64,000 nt of DNA, taken from NCBI RefSeq assembly GCF_001618865.1, contig NZ_CP015136.1:558001-622000 (forward strand). Reading direction: 5' to 3'. The number at the start of each line of letters is the position of its first letter. Within the stretch, counting starts at the first letter, position 1. Positions 1 to 7,742 of the stretch are shown here, in pieces. Made by a program: the position numbers and the translations under genes. The notes under the pieces are model-generated. The model worked only from the letters and a program-made list of their open reading frames with translations. It did no database searches and was not told the DNA's origin. The stretch comes from Luteitalea pratensis (lineage in GTDB: Bacteria; Acidobacteriota; Vicinamibacteria; Vicinamibacterales; Vicinamibacteraceae).

Positions 1-244
1 ATCGCACTCCGCCCAGGCGGCGCAAGGGCTCGGCCATCTCCGCGATCGAAGGCATGGCGCGCGGCTGCAGCAACACCAGCCGATCGCCCGTCGGCGCCAG
101 GAGCGCGCTCGGCACGGGTGGCGCATCGAGGATGGCCGGAATGGGGTCGCGCGGCACGCGATACCCGGACGGCGATTGCGCCAGCGCCGCCTGCGAGAGC
201 GTGAACGTCGCGAGCGCGAGAGCGCCCAGTCGGCAGCAGGTCAT
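1..244 (-). CDS. S9-family serine peptidase, N-terminal fragment (cut by window edge)
   Basis: Only about 81 N-terminal codons are present; the gene runs off the left edge. Translation gives a signal peptide ending near LSQAALAQ, then PRDPIPAILDAPPVPSALL and a stretch on the pattern LLAPTGDRLVLLQPRAMPS. This resembles the start of exported prolyl-oligopeptidase-like (S9) proteins, which carry a beta-propeller before a C-terminal alpha/beta hydrolase domain. The catalytic domain is outside the window, so activity cannot be judged. Two ATGs are adjacent (247 and 244). GGAGG at 251-255 is better spaced for the inner one, which is used here. The family call rests on N-terminal similarity alone. 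Confidence 0.6.
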   Translation of the reverse strand, partial: MTCCRLGALALATFTLSQAALAQSPSGYRVPRDPIPAILDAPPVPSALLAPTGDRLVLLQPRAMPSIAEMAEPLRRLGGVR

Positions 245-329
245 CATTGGCCTCCGAAGAGGCGGGATTGTAGCATTCGCCGCCAGCACGCCTGCGCGAT
301 CGGGTGCGTGGAGGAAGTAGGATCTCGCG

Positions 330-1955
330 ATGCATCGCCGGCATTTCCTGCAGCAGACCGTGATGGGGGCCGCCAGCCTCTCCAGCGTTGCCCCGGCTTT
401 CGGCCAGTCACCGCTCGCCCAGGAGCCTCAGCGCATCTCCAGCGCCACGATCGCCGTCGGCGACGAGGTCGTGGAGCGCAGCGTCGACGACCTGCGCCGC
501 GCGCTCGAGACTGGCCAGCTGACGACGCGAACGCTGACGCAGTCCTACCTGCGCCGGATCGACGCCGTCGACCGTCAGGGCGCCGGCCTCAACAGCGTCA
601 TCGAGTTGAATCCCGACGCGCTCGACATCGCCGATCGGCTCGACACCGAGCGCAAGGCGGGCCGAGTGCGTGGCCCCTTGCACGGCATTCCCGTGCTGAT
701 CAAGGACAACATCGACACCGCCGACGGGATGAAGACGACGGCGGGCTCGCTCGCACTCGTCGATGCGCATCCCCTGCTCGACGCCGGCATCGTCACTCGC
801 CTGCGCGAGGCCGGAGCCGTCCTGCTCGGCAAGACGAACCTGAGCGAATGGGCGAACTTCCGATCGGAGAACTCCACCAGCGGCTGGAGCGGGCGTGGCG
901 GGCTGACGCGCAACCCGTATGCGCTCGATCGCAACGCGTGCGGATCGAGCAGCGGCTCCGGGGCCGCCACCGCCGCGAGCCTGTGCGCCGTGGCCGTCGG
1001 CACTGAAACCGACGGATCGATCATCTGTCCCTCGTCGCGTTGCGGTCTGGTCGGCATCAAGCCGACCGTCGGCCTCGTCAGCCGGAGCGGCATCATCCCG
1101 ATCTCGGCGACGCAGGACACCGCCGGGCCGATGGCGCGAACCGTCGCGGATGCGGCAGCGCTGCTGCACGTGCTGGCTGGCCCTGACCCGCGAGATGCCG
1201 CCACGAAAGGCCAGACGCTCGCCAAGGACTATCGCGAGTACCTCCAGAAGGACGCGCTCCAGGGCAGGCGTATCGGCGTCATGCGCAACTTCTTCGGCTT
1301 CGACGCGCGCGTGGACGCCCTGATGGAGGATGCCATCAAGGCCGCCGAGGCCGCTGGCGCCACGATCGTGGACAAGGCGAACCTTCCGACACGAGGGCAG
1401 TTCGGCGACGCCGAGCTCGCGATCCTCCTCTACGAATTCAAGGCAGGCCTGGGGGCCTACCTGGCCACGCTCGGTCCTTCCGCGCCGATGAAGACGCTTG
1501 CCGATGTCATTGCCTTCAACGAGGCACACGCGAAGGAGGAGATGCCCTACTTCGGCCAGGAACTGTTCATCAAGGCACAGGCGAAGGGCCCGCTGACCGA
1601 CAAGGCCTACCTGATGGCAAAGGCGAAGGCGGCGCGGCTGTCGCGGACGGAGGGCCTCGATCGGGTATTCACCACGAAGAAGGTGGACGCGTTGCTTGCG
1701 CCGAGCGGCGGTCCGGCGTGGCTCACCGACCTGGTCAACGGCGATTACGGCACCGGGGGAAGTTCCGGGCCAGCTGCGGTGGCGGGCTACCCGAGCATCA
1801 CGGTACCGGCCGGCTTCGTGCGCGGACTCCCCGTTGGCGTGTCGTTCATCGGCCCCGCGTGGTCCGAGGCCCGCCTCATCGGCATCGCCTACGCCTACGA
1901 GCAGCAAACGAAACTGCGTCGCGCGCCGCAATACTTGCCGGGGGCGCTCGTCTAA
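330..1955 (+). CDS. Amidase signature family protein, probably Tat-exported
   Basis: 541 aa. Predicted to hydrolyse a C-N amide bond; the substrate cannot be told from sequence. The amidase-signature Ser-cisSer-Lys triad is visible: Lys125 in VLIKDNID, cis-Ser about 207 in CGSSSGSG, and nucleophile Ser230 in TETDGSII. The N-terminus reads MHRRHFLQQTVMGAASLSS and ends in AFGQ, a twin-arginine-like signal, so the enzyme is likely periplasmic. AGGA lies about 8 bases upstream of the ATG. The length suits stand-alone amidases rather than GatA, and no gatB/gatC is nearby. It is divergent from the S9 peptidase gene and convergent with the following lipoprotein gene, with a shared hairpin between them. 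Confidence 0.9.
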   Translation: MHRRHFLQQTVMGAASLSSVAPAFGQSPLAQEPQRISSATIAVGDEVVERSVDDLRRALETGQLTTRTLTQSYLRRIDAVDRQGAGLNSVIELNPDALDIADRLDTERKAGRVRGPLHGIPVLIKDNIDTADGMKTTAGSLALVDAHPLLDAGIVTRLREAGAVLLGKTNLSEWANFRSENSTSGWSGRGGLTRNPYALDRNACGSSSGSGAATAASLCAVAVGTETDGSIICPSSRCGLVGIKPTVGLVSRSGIIPISATQDTAGPMARTVADAAALLHVLAGPDPRDAATKGQTLAKDYREYLQKDALQGRRIGVMRNFFGFDARVDALMEDAIKAAEAAGATIVDKANLPTRGQFGDAELAILLYEFKAGLGAYLATLGPSAPMKTLADVIAFNEAHAKEEMPYFGQELFIKAQAKGPLTDKAYLMAKAKAARLSRTEGLDRVFTTKKVDALLAPSGGPAWLTDLVNGDYGTGGSSGPAAVAGYPSITVPAGFVRGLPVGVSFIGPAWSEARLIGIAYAYEQQTKLRRAPQYLPGALV

Positions 1956-1967
1956 CGGCCTGAAGCG

Positions 1968-2000
1968 TTCAAATAGCCCGCGTTCCGCCGGCTATTTGAA
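1968..2000. terminator. Perfect 11-bp inverted repeat between convergent genes
   Basis: TTCAAATAGCC (1968-1978) pairs with GGCTATTTGAA (1990-2000) across an 11-base loop. It sits between the amidase stop and the end of the lipoprotein gene, and the right arm contains that gene's last codons and its TAG. No long T tract follows on either strand, so it is a plausible but not classical bidirectional terminator. Confidence 0.55.
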
Positions 2001-2819
2001 CTCGATTTCCAGCTTGTCGACGTCGTTGATCTTGATGCCCTTCATGCCCTTGAGGGCGGCCCTGATCTCGGTCAGCGACGGGTTGTTCCCGAGCTTCTCC
2101 ATCTTCTCGAGACCTGCCGGATCGGCGAAGAGCTCACCGAAGGCGACGTCGAACAGCGTCACGCGCTTGCCCTGCACATGCGTGGCATTGGTGCGGACCA
2201 GGGTGCCCACGGGCTCGACGGCGATTGCCACGCGCATGTCCTTGAACATCGGCGCGAGCATGGCCATCATCTCCTTGGGCATCTCTGGTTTGTCCCCGGC
2301 CTTGGCCTCGGTCTTGGCACCCGACTTCGCGTCGGCCTTGGCCAGTTCCTCGAGCATGTTCATCGTCAACAGCGAAGAGCTGCCGCTTCGAGAGAAGCGA
2401 ATCGGTAGCGGGTCGCCCTTGCCGGTCACGCTCGTGCCCCCCTCCTCCATGTCGGGAAGCGACGTGCTGACCTTCAGCTTGTTGAAGTCGGTGAAGGCAT
2501 AGATCGCCTTGACGCCCTTCATCTCACCCTGCGTCACCGGCTCGCTCGAGACGAAGGTGACGCCCTCGCCGAGGTTCGCGGCGTCGGCCGCGAGTTTCTC
2601 CTTCGAGAAGATCGTGGCCGGGTCCAGCTTGGGCTTGGCGTCCTTGCTCTCGCCCCCGCCCATCATCGACATCATCGACATGGTGGAGCTGTTGATCAGC
2701 ATCGTCTGCTCCATGGTGCCGGAGCCGTCAGGCTTGATCTTGATGACCGAGTCGAGCGAGATACACCCAATTGCCCACGACGCCACGAAGGCCAGGACCG
2801 CCATCTTCACCGTTCGCAT
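1992..2819 (-). CDS. Predicted lipoprotein of unknown function
   Basis: 275 aa. The N-terminus MRTVKMAVLAFVASWAIGC is a lipoprotein signal with a lipobox ending in Cys19, so the mature protein should be membrane-anchored. The next stretch, VIKIKPDGSGTMEQTMLI, resembles the start of LppM-like lipoproteins. A Met-rich segment (STMSMMSMMGGG) and an Ala/Lys-rich segment (AKADAKSGAKTEAKAGDK) follow. No catalytic motif is seen. AGGGAGA at 2826-2832 supports the ATG at 2819; the reading frame is open further upstream but lacks this signal peptide. The function is not recognised. Confidence 0.75.
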   Translation of the reverse strand: MRTVKMAVLAFVASWAIGCISLDSVIKIKPDGSGTMEQTMLINSSTMSMMSMMGGGESKDAKPKLDPATIFSKEKLAADAANLGEGVTFVSSEPVTQGEMKGVKAIYAFTDFNKLKVSTSLPDMEEGGTSVTGKGDPLPIRFSRSGSSSLLTMNMLEELAKADAKSGAKTEAKAGDKPEMPKEMMAMLAPMFKDMRVAIAVEPVGTLVRTNATHVQGKRVTLFDVAFGELFADPAGLEKMEKLGNNPSLTEIRAALKGMKGIKINDVDKLEIEFK

Positions 2820-2898
2820 CCACGTTCTCCCTGGCCCGTGGGCCTGTCTCCGGGTGTCGTCACTCCGTTGAACCCGGGTGGTAAGCTGCCCGAGGCCG

Positions 2899-4065
2899 AT
2901 GTTTTCGACCCGCCTGCCTGCTTCGCTCGTGCCCACCCCGCTGTCGGCGGCCGTCGCGGCACGGCGGCGCCGCCACGGGCGGCTCCTGGATCTGACGCTC
3001 TCCAATCCTACGATGGCAGGGCTGGCATATCCGGAAACGCTGGCGACCGCCTTCTCGAACGTCGCCGCCCTCCGGTACGAGCCCGATCCCCGCGGCCTGC
3101 GCTCGGCGCGCGAGGCGATCGCACGGTGGCAGGGGTCCATCGGCGAGCCGGTATCGTCCGACCAGCTGGTGCTCACGGCCAGCACCAGCGAAGCGTATTC
3201 ACTGCTCTTCAAGCTGCTGTGCGATCCAGGCAATCGCGTGCTCGTGCCGTGCCCGAGCTATCCCTTGTTCGAGCACCTGGCACACCTGGATGCCGTCGCC
3301 GTCGATCGGTATACGTTCCGCGACGCCGGCCGCTGGATGCTGGACGAGTCGGAGCTGCGCGCCTCGATCACGCCGACGACGCGCGCCCTCATCGTCGTGG
3401 CCCCGAACAATCCGACCGGTCACGTGCCCACCGATCGGGAATGGGATGTGTTCGCCGACCTGTGCCATCGACACGGGCTGGCCCTGATCGTGGACGAGGT
3501 GTTCTCGGCTTACCCGCTCACCGCCGGCGTGACACACGTCCCGATTCCTGACATGCCAGGCGTGCTGACGTTCAGGCTGAACGGGCTCTCGAAACTCATC
3601 GGCCTTCCGCAGGCGAAGTTGAGCTGGATCCTCGTGACCGGCCCGGACGACCTCGCGCAGGCGGCACTCGACGTGCTGGATGTGATTGCCGATACCTACC
3701 TGTCGGTCGCGACGCCCGTGCAGGTCGCGCTTCCCGTGTTGCTCGAAACAGGGGCAGAGGTGCGACGGCAGATCCTCGATCGCGTACGATCGAACCTGGC
3801 TCACGTCGCGAGCCGCGTCGCCGGCAGCACGATCGACGTGCGCACGCCTGACGGAGGCTGGAGCGTGGTGCTCCGGGTGCCGTGCGTCGGCGGCCCCGAC
3901 GATCTCGCGCTGGCCCTGCTCGATCGCGACGTCATCGTCCACCCCGGGTACTTCTACGATTTGCCACACGACGGTTTCGTCGTGATTAGTCTGCTTGCCG
4001 GTGAAGCGGACGTGCGGGAGGGCATCGACACGCTCTGCTCGCTGCCGCTCCTGCAGCTCGCCTAA
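2899..4065 (+). CDS. Pyridoxal-phosphate aminotransferase, class I/II
   Basis: 388 aa, fold-type I PLP enzyme. Visible family features are SNPT near the N-terminus, the VVAPNNPTG loop, the DEVFSAY motif with the PLP-binding Asp, and the Schiff-base Lys232 in GLSKLIGLPQAK. Family members transfer amino groups between amino acids and 2-oxo acids; the substrate cannot be assigned. The ATG at 2899 has GAGG at 2890-2893; an in-frame GTG at 2878 would add seven residues. It starts a + strand run with malQ only 5 bases downstream, which suggests co-transcription without an obvious metabolic link. Confidence 0.88.
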   Translation: MFSTRLPASLVPTPLSAAVAARRRRHGRLLDLTLSNPTMAGLAYPETLATAFSNVAALRYEPDPRGLRSAREAIARWQGSIGEPVSSDQLVLTASTSEAYSLLFKLLCDPGNRVLVPCPSYPLFEHLAHLDAVAVDRYTFRDAGRWMLDESELRASITPTTRALIVVAPNNPTGHVPTDREWDVFADLCHRHGLALIVDEVFSAYPLTAGVTHVPIPDMPGVLTFRLNGLSKLIGLPQAKLSWILVTGPDDLAQAALDVLDVIADTYLSVATPVQVALPVLLETGAEVRRQILDRVRSNLAHVASRVAGSTIDVRTPDGGWSVVLRVPCVGGPDDLALALLDRDVIVHPGYFYDLPHDGFVVISLLAGEADVREGIDTLCSLPLLQLA

Positions 4066-4070
4066 TCCTC

Positions 4071-5639
4071 ATGTCCCACGCCATGCTCGGTCGTCGCGCC
4101 GGCCTCCTGCTCCCGCTCTTCTCCGCGCGTTCGACGCGCAGTTGGGGCATCGGAGACATCGCCGACCTCTCGCGCCTCGGGCCGTGGCTGCGTGCTTCCG
4201 GACTCCGGATGCTGCAGGTGCTGCCCGTCAACGACATGGCCACGGGGCAGACCTCGCCGTACTCGGCCCTCAGCGCCATGGCCATCGAACCGCTCTACAT
4301 CGCCCTCGACGACGTGGCGGACGTGCGCGCGCTGGGTGAGGCCGCGTTTCCCAAGGGTGCGCTGGCGCATCGTGTCGAGCTCAATGCGTCGCCAACGGTG
4401 CCGTACGGCGAGGTGAAGGCAATCAAGAAAGTGGCGCTGCGCCGCGCCTTCGATCACTTCCACAGCACGGAGTGGGCCAACGACACCGAGCGAGCGCAGG
4501 ACCTGCGTGCATACATGGCCGCCGAGCGGTGGTGGCTCGACGACTACGCGCTCTTCCGCGTCCTGCACGACCATCACGATGCGCGGCCGTGGTGGGAGTG
4601 GCCTTCCGGCCTGGCAGCACGTGAACCCAGGGCGATGGCAGCCGCGCGGACCAAGCACGCCAACGCCGTGCTCCAGGCGTGCTGGACGCAGTGGATCGCG
4701 CAGCGGCAGTGGGAACAGGCCCGGCGCGATCTCGACGGCATCGCCCTGGTCGGCGACCTGCCGTTCATGGTCAGCGCCGATAGCGCCGATGTCTGGGCTC
4801 ACCAGTCGCTCTTCTCGCGCGAGGCGAGTGTCGGCACGCCGCCGGACGCGTTCTCGGAGACCGGCCAGGACTGGGGCCTGCCCGTGTATCTGTGGGACGC
4901 GATGCAGGAGGACGACTTCGGGTGGCTGCGTGCCCGCGGCCGGCGCATGGCGGCGATGTTCGACGCCTTCCGCATCGACCACCTGGTCGGCTTCTACCGT
5001 ACCTACTGGCGGCCGGCGAACGGCGACACGCCCTTCTTCGTGCCCGATGACGAAGCGAACCAGCGCCTCCTCGGCGAGGCCGTCATCGAGGCGTTCGCCA
5101 GCGCCGGCGCGGCCTTGATCGCCGAGGACCTCGGCACCATTCCCGATTTCGTGCGGGCGTCCCTGGAGTCGCTCCGGTTGCCCGGCTACAAGGTCCTGCG
5201 CTGGGAGCGCGACTGGCACGTGAAGGGGCAGCCGTTTCACGACCCCGCGACCTACGCGGCGGCATCGCTGGCGACCACCGGCACGCATGACACGGACATG
5301 CTGGCTGACTGGTGGGACACGGCGACGCTCGAGGAGAGGAGAGCACTGCTGGCCATACCGGGCCTGTGCACGTCCGGCGTGTCCGCCGGGCACCCGTTCG
5401 ACGACAGCGTGCGCGACGCGTTGATCGAGGTGTTGATGCGTTCCGGGTCTGATCTCGTGGTCTTCCCGCTGCAAGATCTGTTCGGGTGGCGTGACCGCAT
5501 CAACGTGCCCGCCACCGTCGGCCCGACCAACTGGAGCTGGGCCAGCCCCATCCCGGTCGATCGCCTGATGGACGACGCGGCCTCGCGCGCACGCACCGAG
5601 ACATTGCGCGCGATTGTCGCCGCGACGGGCAGATCATGA
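4071..5639 (+). CDS. malQ: 4-alpha-glucanotransferase (amylomaltase, GH77)
   Basis: 522 aa, normal for bacterial amylomaltase. It transfers alpha-1,4-glucan segments between maltodextrins in the cytoplasm. The N-terminal block GLLLPLFSARSTRSWGIGD and the following LPVNDMATGQTSPYSALSA are hallmarks of GH77. Catalytic residues inferred by motif are nucleophile Asp303 in FRIDHLVG, acid/base Glu352 in IAEDLG, and Asp407 in GTHDTDM. It lies 5 bases after the aminotransferase gene. Together with glgC (54.4-55.7 kb) it points to glycogen or maltodextrin metabolism. A second in-frame ATG at 4083 is possible. Confidence 0.93.
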   Translation: MSHAMLGRRAGLLLPLFSARSTRSWGIGDIADLSRLGPWLRASGLRMLQVLPVNDMATGQTSPYSALSAMAIEPLYIALDDVADVRALGEAAFPKGALAHRVELNASPTVPYGEVKAIKKVALRRAFDHFHSTEWANDTERAQDLRAYMAAERWWLDDYALFRVLHDHHDARPWWEWPSGLAAREPRAMAAARTKHANAVLQACWTQWIAQRQWEQARRDLDGIALVGDLPFMVSADSADVWAHQSLFSREASVGTPPDAFSETGQDWGLPVYLWDAMQEDDFGWLRARGRRMAAMFDAFRIDHLVGFYRTYWRPANGDTPFFVPDDEANQRLLGEAVIEAFASAGAALIAEDLGTIPDFVRASLESLRLPGYKVLRWERDWHVKGQPFHDPATYAAASLATTGTHDTDMLADWWDTATLEERRALLAIPGLCTSGVSAGHPFDDSVRDALIEVLMRSGSDLVVFPLQDLFGWRDRINVPATVGPTNWSWASPIPVDRLMDDAASRARTETLRAIVAATGRS

Positions 5640-5674
5640 CGAAGGCGTAGGCGCCGACCCCGACTCCCGATCGA

Positions 5675-7153
5675 ATGGACCACGAACTTGGCCCCGTGCG
5701 GGCTCCTGAACTCGACGGGGCTGTCGCCTGGCTCAACACGCCGGCGCCGATCACGCTGGCGCAACTGCGCGGCAAGATCGTGCTCCTCGACTTCTGGACC
5801 TACGGGTGCATCAACTGTCAGCACGTGCTGCCAGACCTGCAGCGGCTGCAAGCGAAGTTCGCCGACGTGCTGGTGGTGATCGGCATCCATGCTGCCAAGT
5901 TCGACAATGAACGCAGCACCGAGAACATCCGCCGCACGCTGCAGCGACTCGGCATCCGCCATCCTGTCGCCAACGACGCGCAGTTTGCGATCTGGCAGGC
6001 CTACACGGTGCGGGCGTGGCCGACGCAGGTGCTGATCGACCCGCGCGGCTACGTCGTCGGCACCGCCACGGGCGAGGGGCACGGGGCGCAGCTCGAGGAA
6101 GTGATCGAGGCGGTGGCCACCGTCTTCGCCGACCAGGGCACTCTCGATCGCACGCCGAGGCTGCTGTCGGCAGAGGTCACTGCGTCGGCCGGCGCACTGG
6201 CATTCCCCGGCAAGGTGCTCGCCGACGAGTCGAGTTCCCGCCTCTTCGTCGCTGACACCGGTCACCACCGCATCGTCGAGGCGGATCTGGCCGGGCGCAT
6301 CGTGCGGGTGTTCGGCGACGGCACTGCGGGGCGAGAGGACGCCGTGGGTGGGGCGGCGCGGTTTCGATCGCCGCAGGGCATGGCCCTCGATGGCGACACA
6401 CTATGGGTGGCCGATGCGGGCAACCACCTGATCCGGCGAATCGATCTCTCGAGCGGCCGCGTCAGCACGGCCGCTGGGACCGGTCGCCAGGCCACGTGGC
6501 AGCAGTCGGACGGAGGTGCTGCGGTCGAGATCTCGTTGAATTCGCCGTGGGACCTGGCGTGGGATGGGCGCCTGCTGTTCATTGCGATGGCCGGGCCGCA
6601 CCAAGTCTGGGTGCTGGACCAGCAGCGAGACATGGTGATCCGTTATGCCGGCACCGGCGCCGAAGGCAGACATGATGGCCATATCGACGAGTCGGCCTTT
6701 GCCCAGCCCTCCGGACTGGCGATGGTCGGCCGGGAGCTCTACGTGACCGACGCCGAAGCCAACATCGTCCGTGTCGTGGCGCTGCCACCGCAGAACCAGG
6801 TCCGCACGATTGCGGGTGGTGATCTGTTCGAGTTCGGCGACGTGGACGGGGTGGGTGACGCCGCTCGGCTCCAGCATCCGCTCGGCATTTGCGCGGTCGC
6901 TGACGGACTGCTCGTTGCCGACACGTACAATCATCGGATCAGGCACCTCGATCCGGCGACGGGGCGGGTGCGGAGGTGGGCCGGGTCGGGTCGACCGGGT
7001 CACGTGGATGGCGCAGCCGGGACGGCCTGCTTCTACGAGCCCGGCGGCCTCTCGGCGACGGAACGCCACGTGTACGTGGCCGACACCAACAACCACGCGG
7101 TGCGCGTGGTGGGCCTCGCGAGTGGCGAGGTGCAGACCCTCGGCATCGCTTGA
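5675..7153 (+). CDS. Thioredoxin-like domain fused to NHL-repeat beta-propeller
   Basis: 492 aa. Residues about 10-150 form a thioredoxin/TlpA-like fold with a Cys45-Ile-Asn-Cys48 pair in WTYGCINCQHVLP and the cis-Pro region VRAWPTQVLIDPRG. The remainder is an NHL-type propeller, with repeated patterns such as LFVADTGHHRIVEADL, LWVADAGNHLIRRIDL and LLVADTYNHRIRHLDP. The order matches the NHLRC2-like architecture found from bacteria to animals. No signal peptide is seen, so it is probably cytoplasmic. The role is unknown; a redox-linked scaffold is an inference. It sits 35 bases after malQ and 42 before the OsmC gene, consistent with one + strand transcript. Confidence 0.88.
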   Translation: MDHELGPVRAPELDGAVAWLNTPAPITLAQLRGKIVLLDFWTYGCINCQHVLPDLQRLQAKFADVLVVIGIHAAKFDNERSTENIRRTLQRLGIRHPVANDAQFAIWQAYTVRAWPTQVLIDPRGYVVGTATGEGHGAQLEEVIEAVATVFADQGTLDRTPRLLSAEVTASAGALAFPGKVLADESSSRLFVADTGHHRIVEADLAGRIVRVFGDGTAGREDAVGGAARFRSPQGMALDGDTLWVADAGNHLIRRIDLSSGRVSTAAGTGRQATWQQSDGGAAVEISLNSPWDLAWDGRLLFIAMAGPHQVWVLDQQRDMVIRYAGTGAEGRHDGHIDESAFAQPSGLAMVGRELYVTDAEANIVRVVALPPQNQVRTIAGGDLFEFGDVDGVGDAARLQHPLGICAVADGLLVADTYNHRIRHLDPATGRVRRWAGSGRPGHVDGAAGTACFYEPGGLSATERHVYVADTNNHAVRVVGLASGEVQTLGIA

Positions 7154-7195
7154 ACAACGCGGGATGCGCGTGACTCCGCGGAAGGGACAGCAGAG

Positions 7196-7624
7196 ATGAT
7201 TCGGACTTCGAAGGCGCAGTGGAACGGCTCGCTCAAGGACGGCAAGGGCACGGTGTCGCTCGGCAGCGGCGCCTACGACGGGCAGTACTCGTTCTCGTCC
7301 CGCTTCGAGAGCGGCACCGGCACCAACCCGGAGGAACTCGTCGCCGCGGCGCACGCCGGGTGCTTCTCGATGGCGCTCTCGGCCGGCCTCGGCAAGGCCG
7401 GGATTACGCCAACCCGAATTTCGACCAGCGCGAAGGTCAACTTCGAGAAGGTGGGCGACGGCTTCAGCATCACCCGCATCGACCTGGTGACCGAGGGTGA
7501 TGTCCCCGGGATCGACGAGGCGACGTTCATCGAGCACGCCGAGAACGCGAAGAAAGGTTGCCCGATCAGCCGCGCCCTCGGTGCAGTCGAGATCACGCTC
7601 ACGGCGAAGCTTGTCAATGCCTGA
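7196..7624 (+). CDS. OsmC-family peroxidase
   Basis: 142 aa, typical for OsmC. The two family cysteines are present, Cys56 in AAHAGCFSMAL and Cys122 in KKGCPISRAL, expected to reduce organic hydroperoxides by a dithiol mechanism. Spacing and motif favour the OsmC rather than the Ohr subgroup. The upstream bases GGGACAGCAGAG supply a purine-rich ribosome site. The last two codons (AAT GCC) and the TGA stop lie inside a tandem array of ATGCC-type heptamers that begins here, so the C-terminal Asn-Ala is written by the repeat. Confidence 0.9.
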   Translation: MIRTSKAQWNGSLKDGKGTVSLGSGAYDGQYSFSSRFESGTGTNPEELVAAAHAGCFSMALSAGLGKAGITPTRISTSAKVNFEKVGDGFSITRIDLVTEGDVPGIDEATFIEHAENAKKGCPISRALGAVEITLTAKLVNA

Positions 7625-7727
7625 TGCCTGATGCCTGACGCCTTGAATGCCTCATGCCTCATGCCTGGCGTCAAGCACCAAGGCGCGAAGCCTTTCAAGC
7701 GTCAAGCGTCAAGCATCAAGCGTTGAA
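7615..7727. repeat. Tandem 7-mer arrays (NGATGCC family, then GCGTCAA family)
   Basis: 7615-7642 reads CAATGCC, TGATGCC, TGATGCC, TGACGCC in exact 7-base steps, followed by looser CTCATGCC copies to about 7666. From 7669 to 7727 a second family of GCGTCAA/GCATCAA units follows. The gap lies between the convergent OsmC and ggt genes and holds no other gene. Confidence 0.85.
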
Positions 7728-7742
7728 GGATGGCAACGCCGC

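Noticed and set aside
1961..2000. GTTCAAAT at 1967 suggested a tRNA T-arm
   Set aside because: No acceptor stem, anticodon arm or D-arm can be folded around it; it is one arm of the convergent hairpin.
7615..7727. Tandem arrays considered as a CRISPR array (also 34867, 45766, 47915)
   Set aside because: Units are 7-9 bases with no spacers, no 25-40 base direct repeats and no cas genes.
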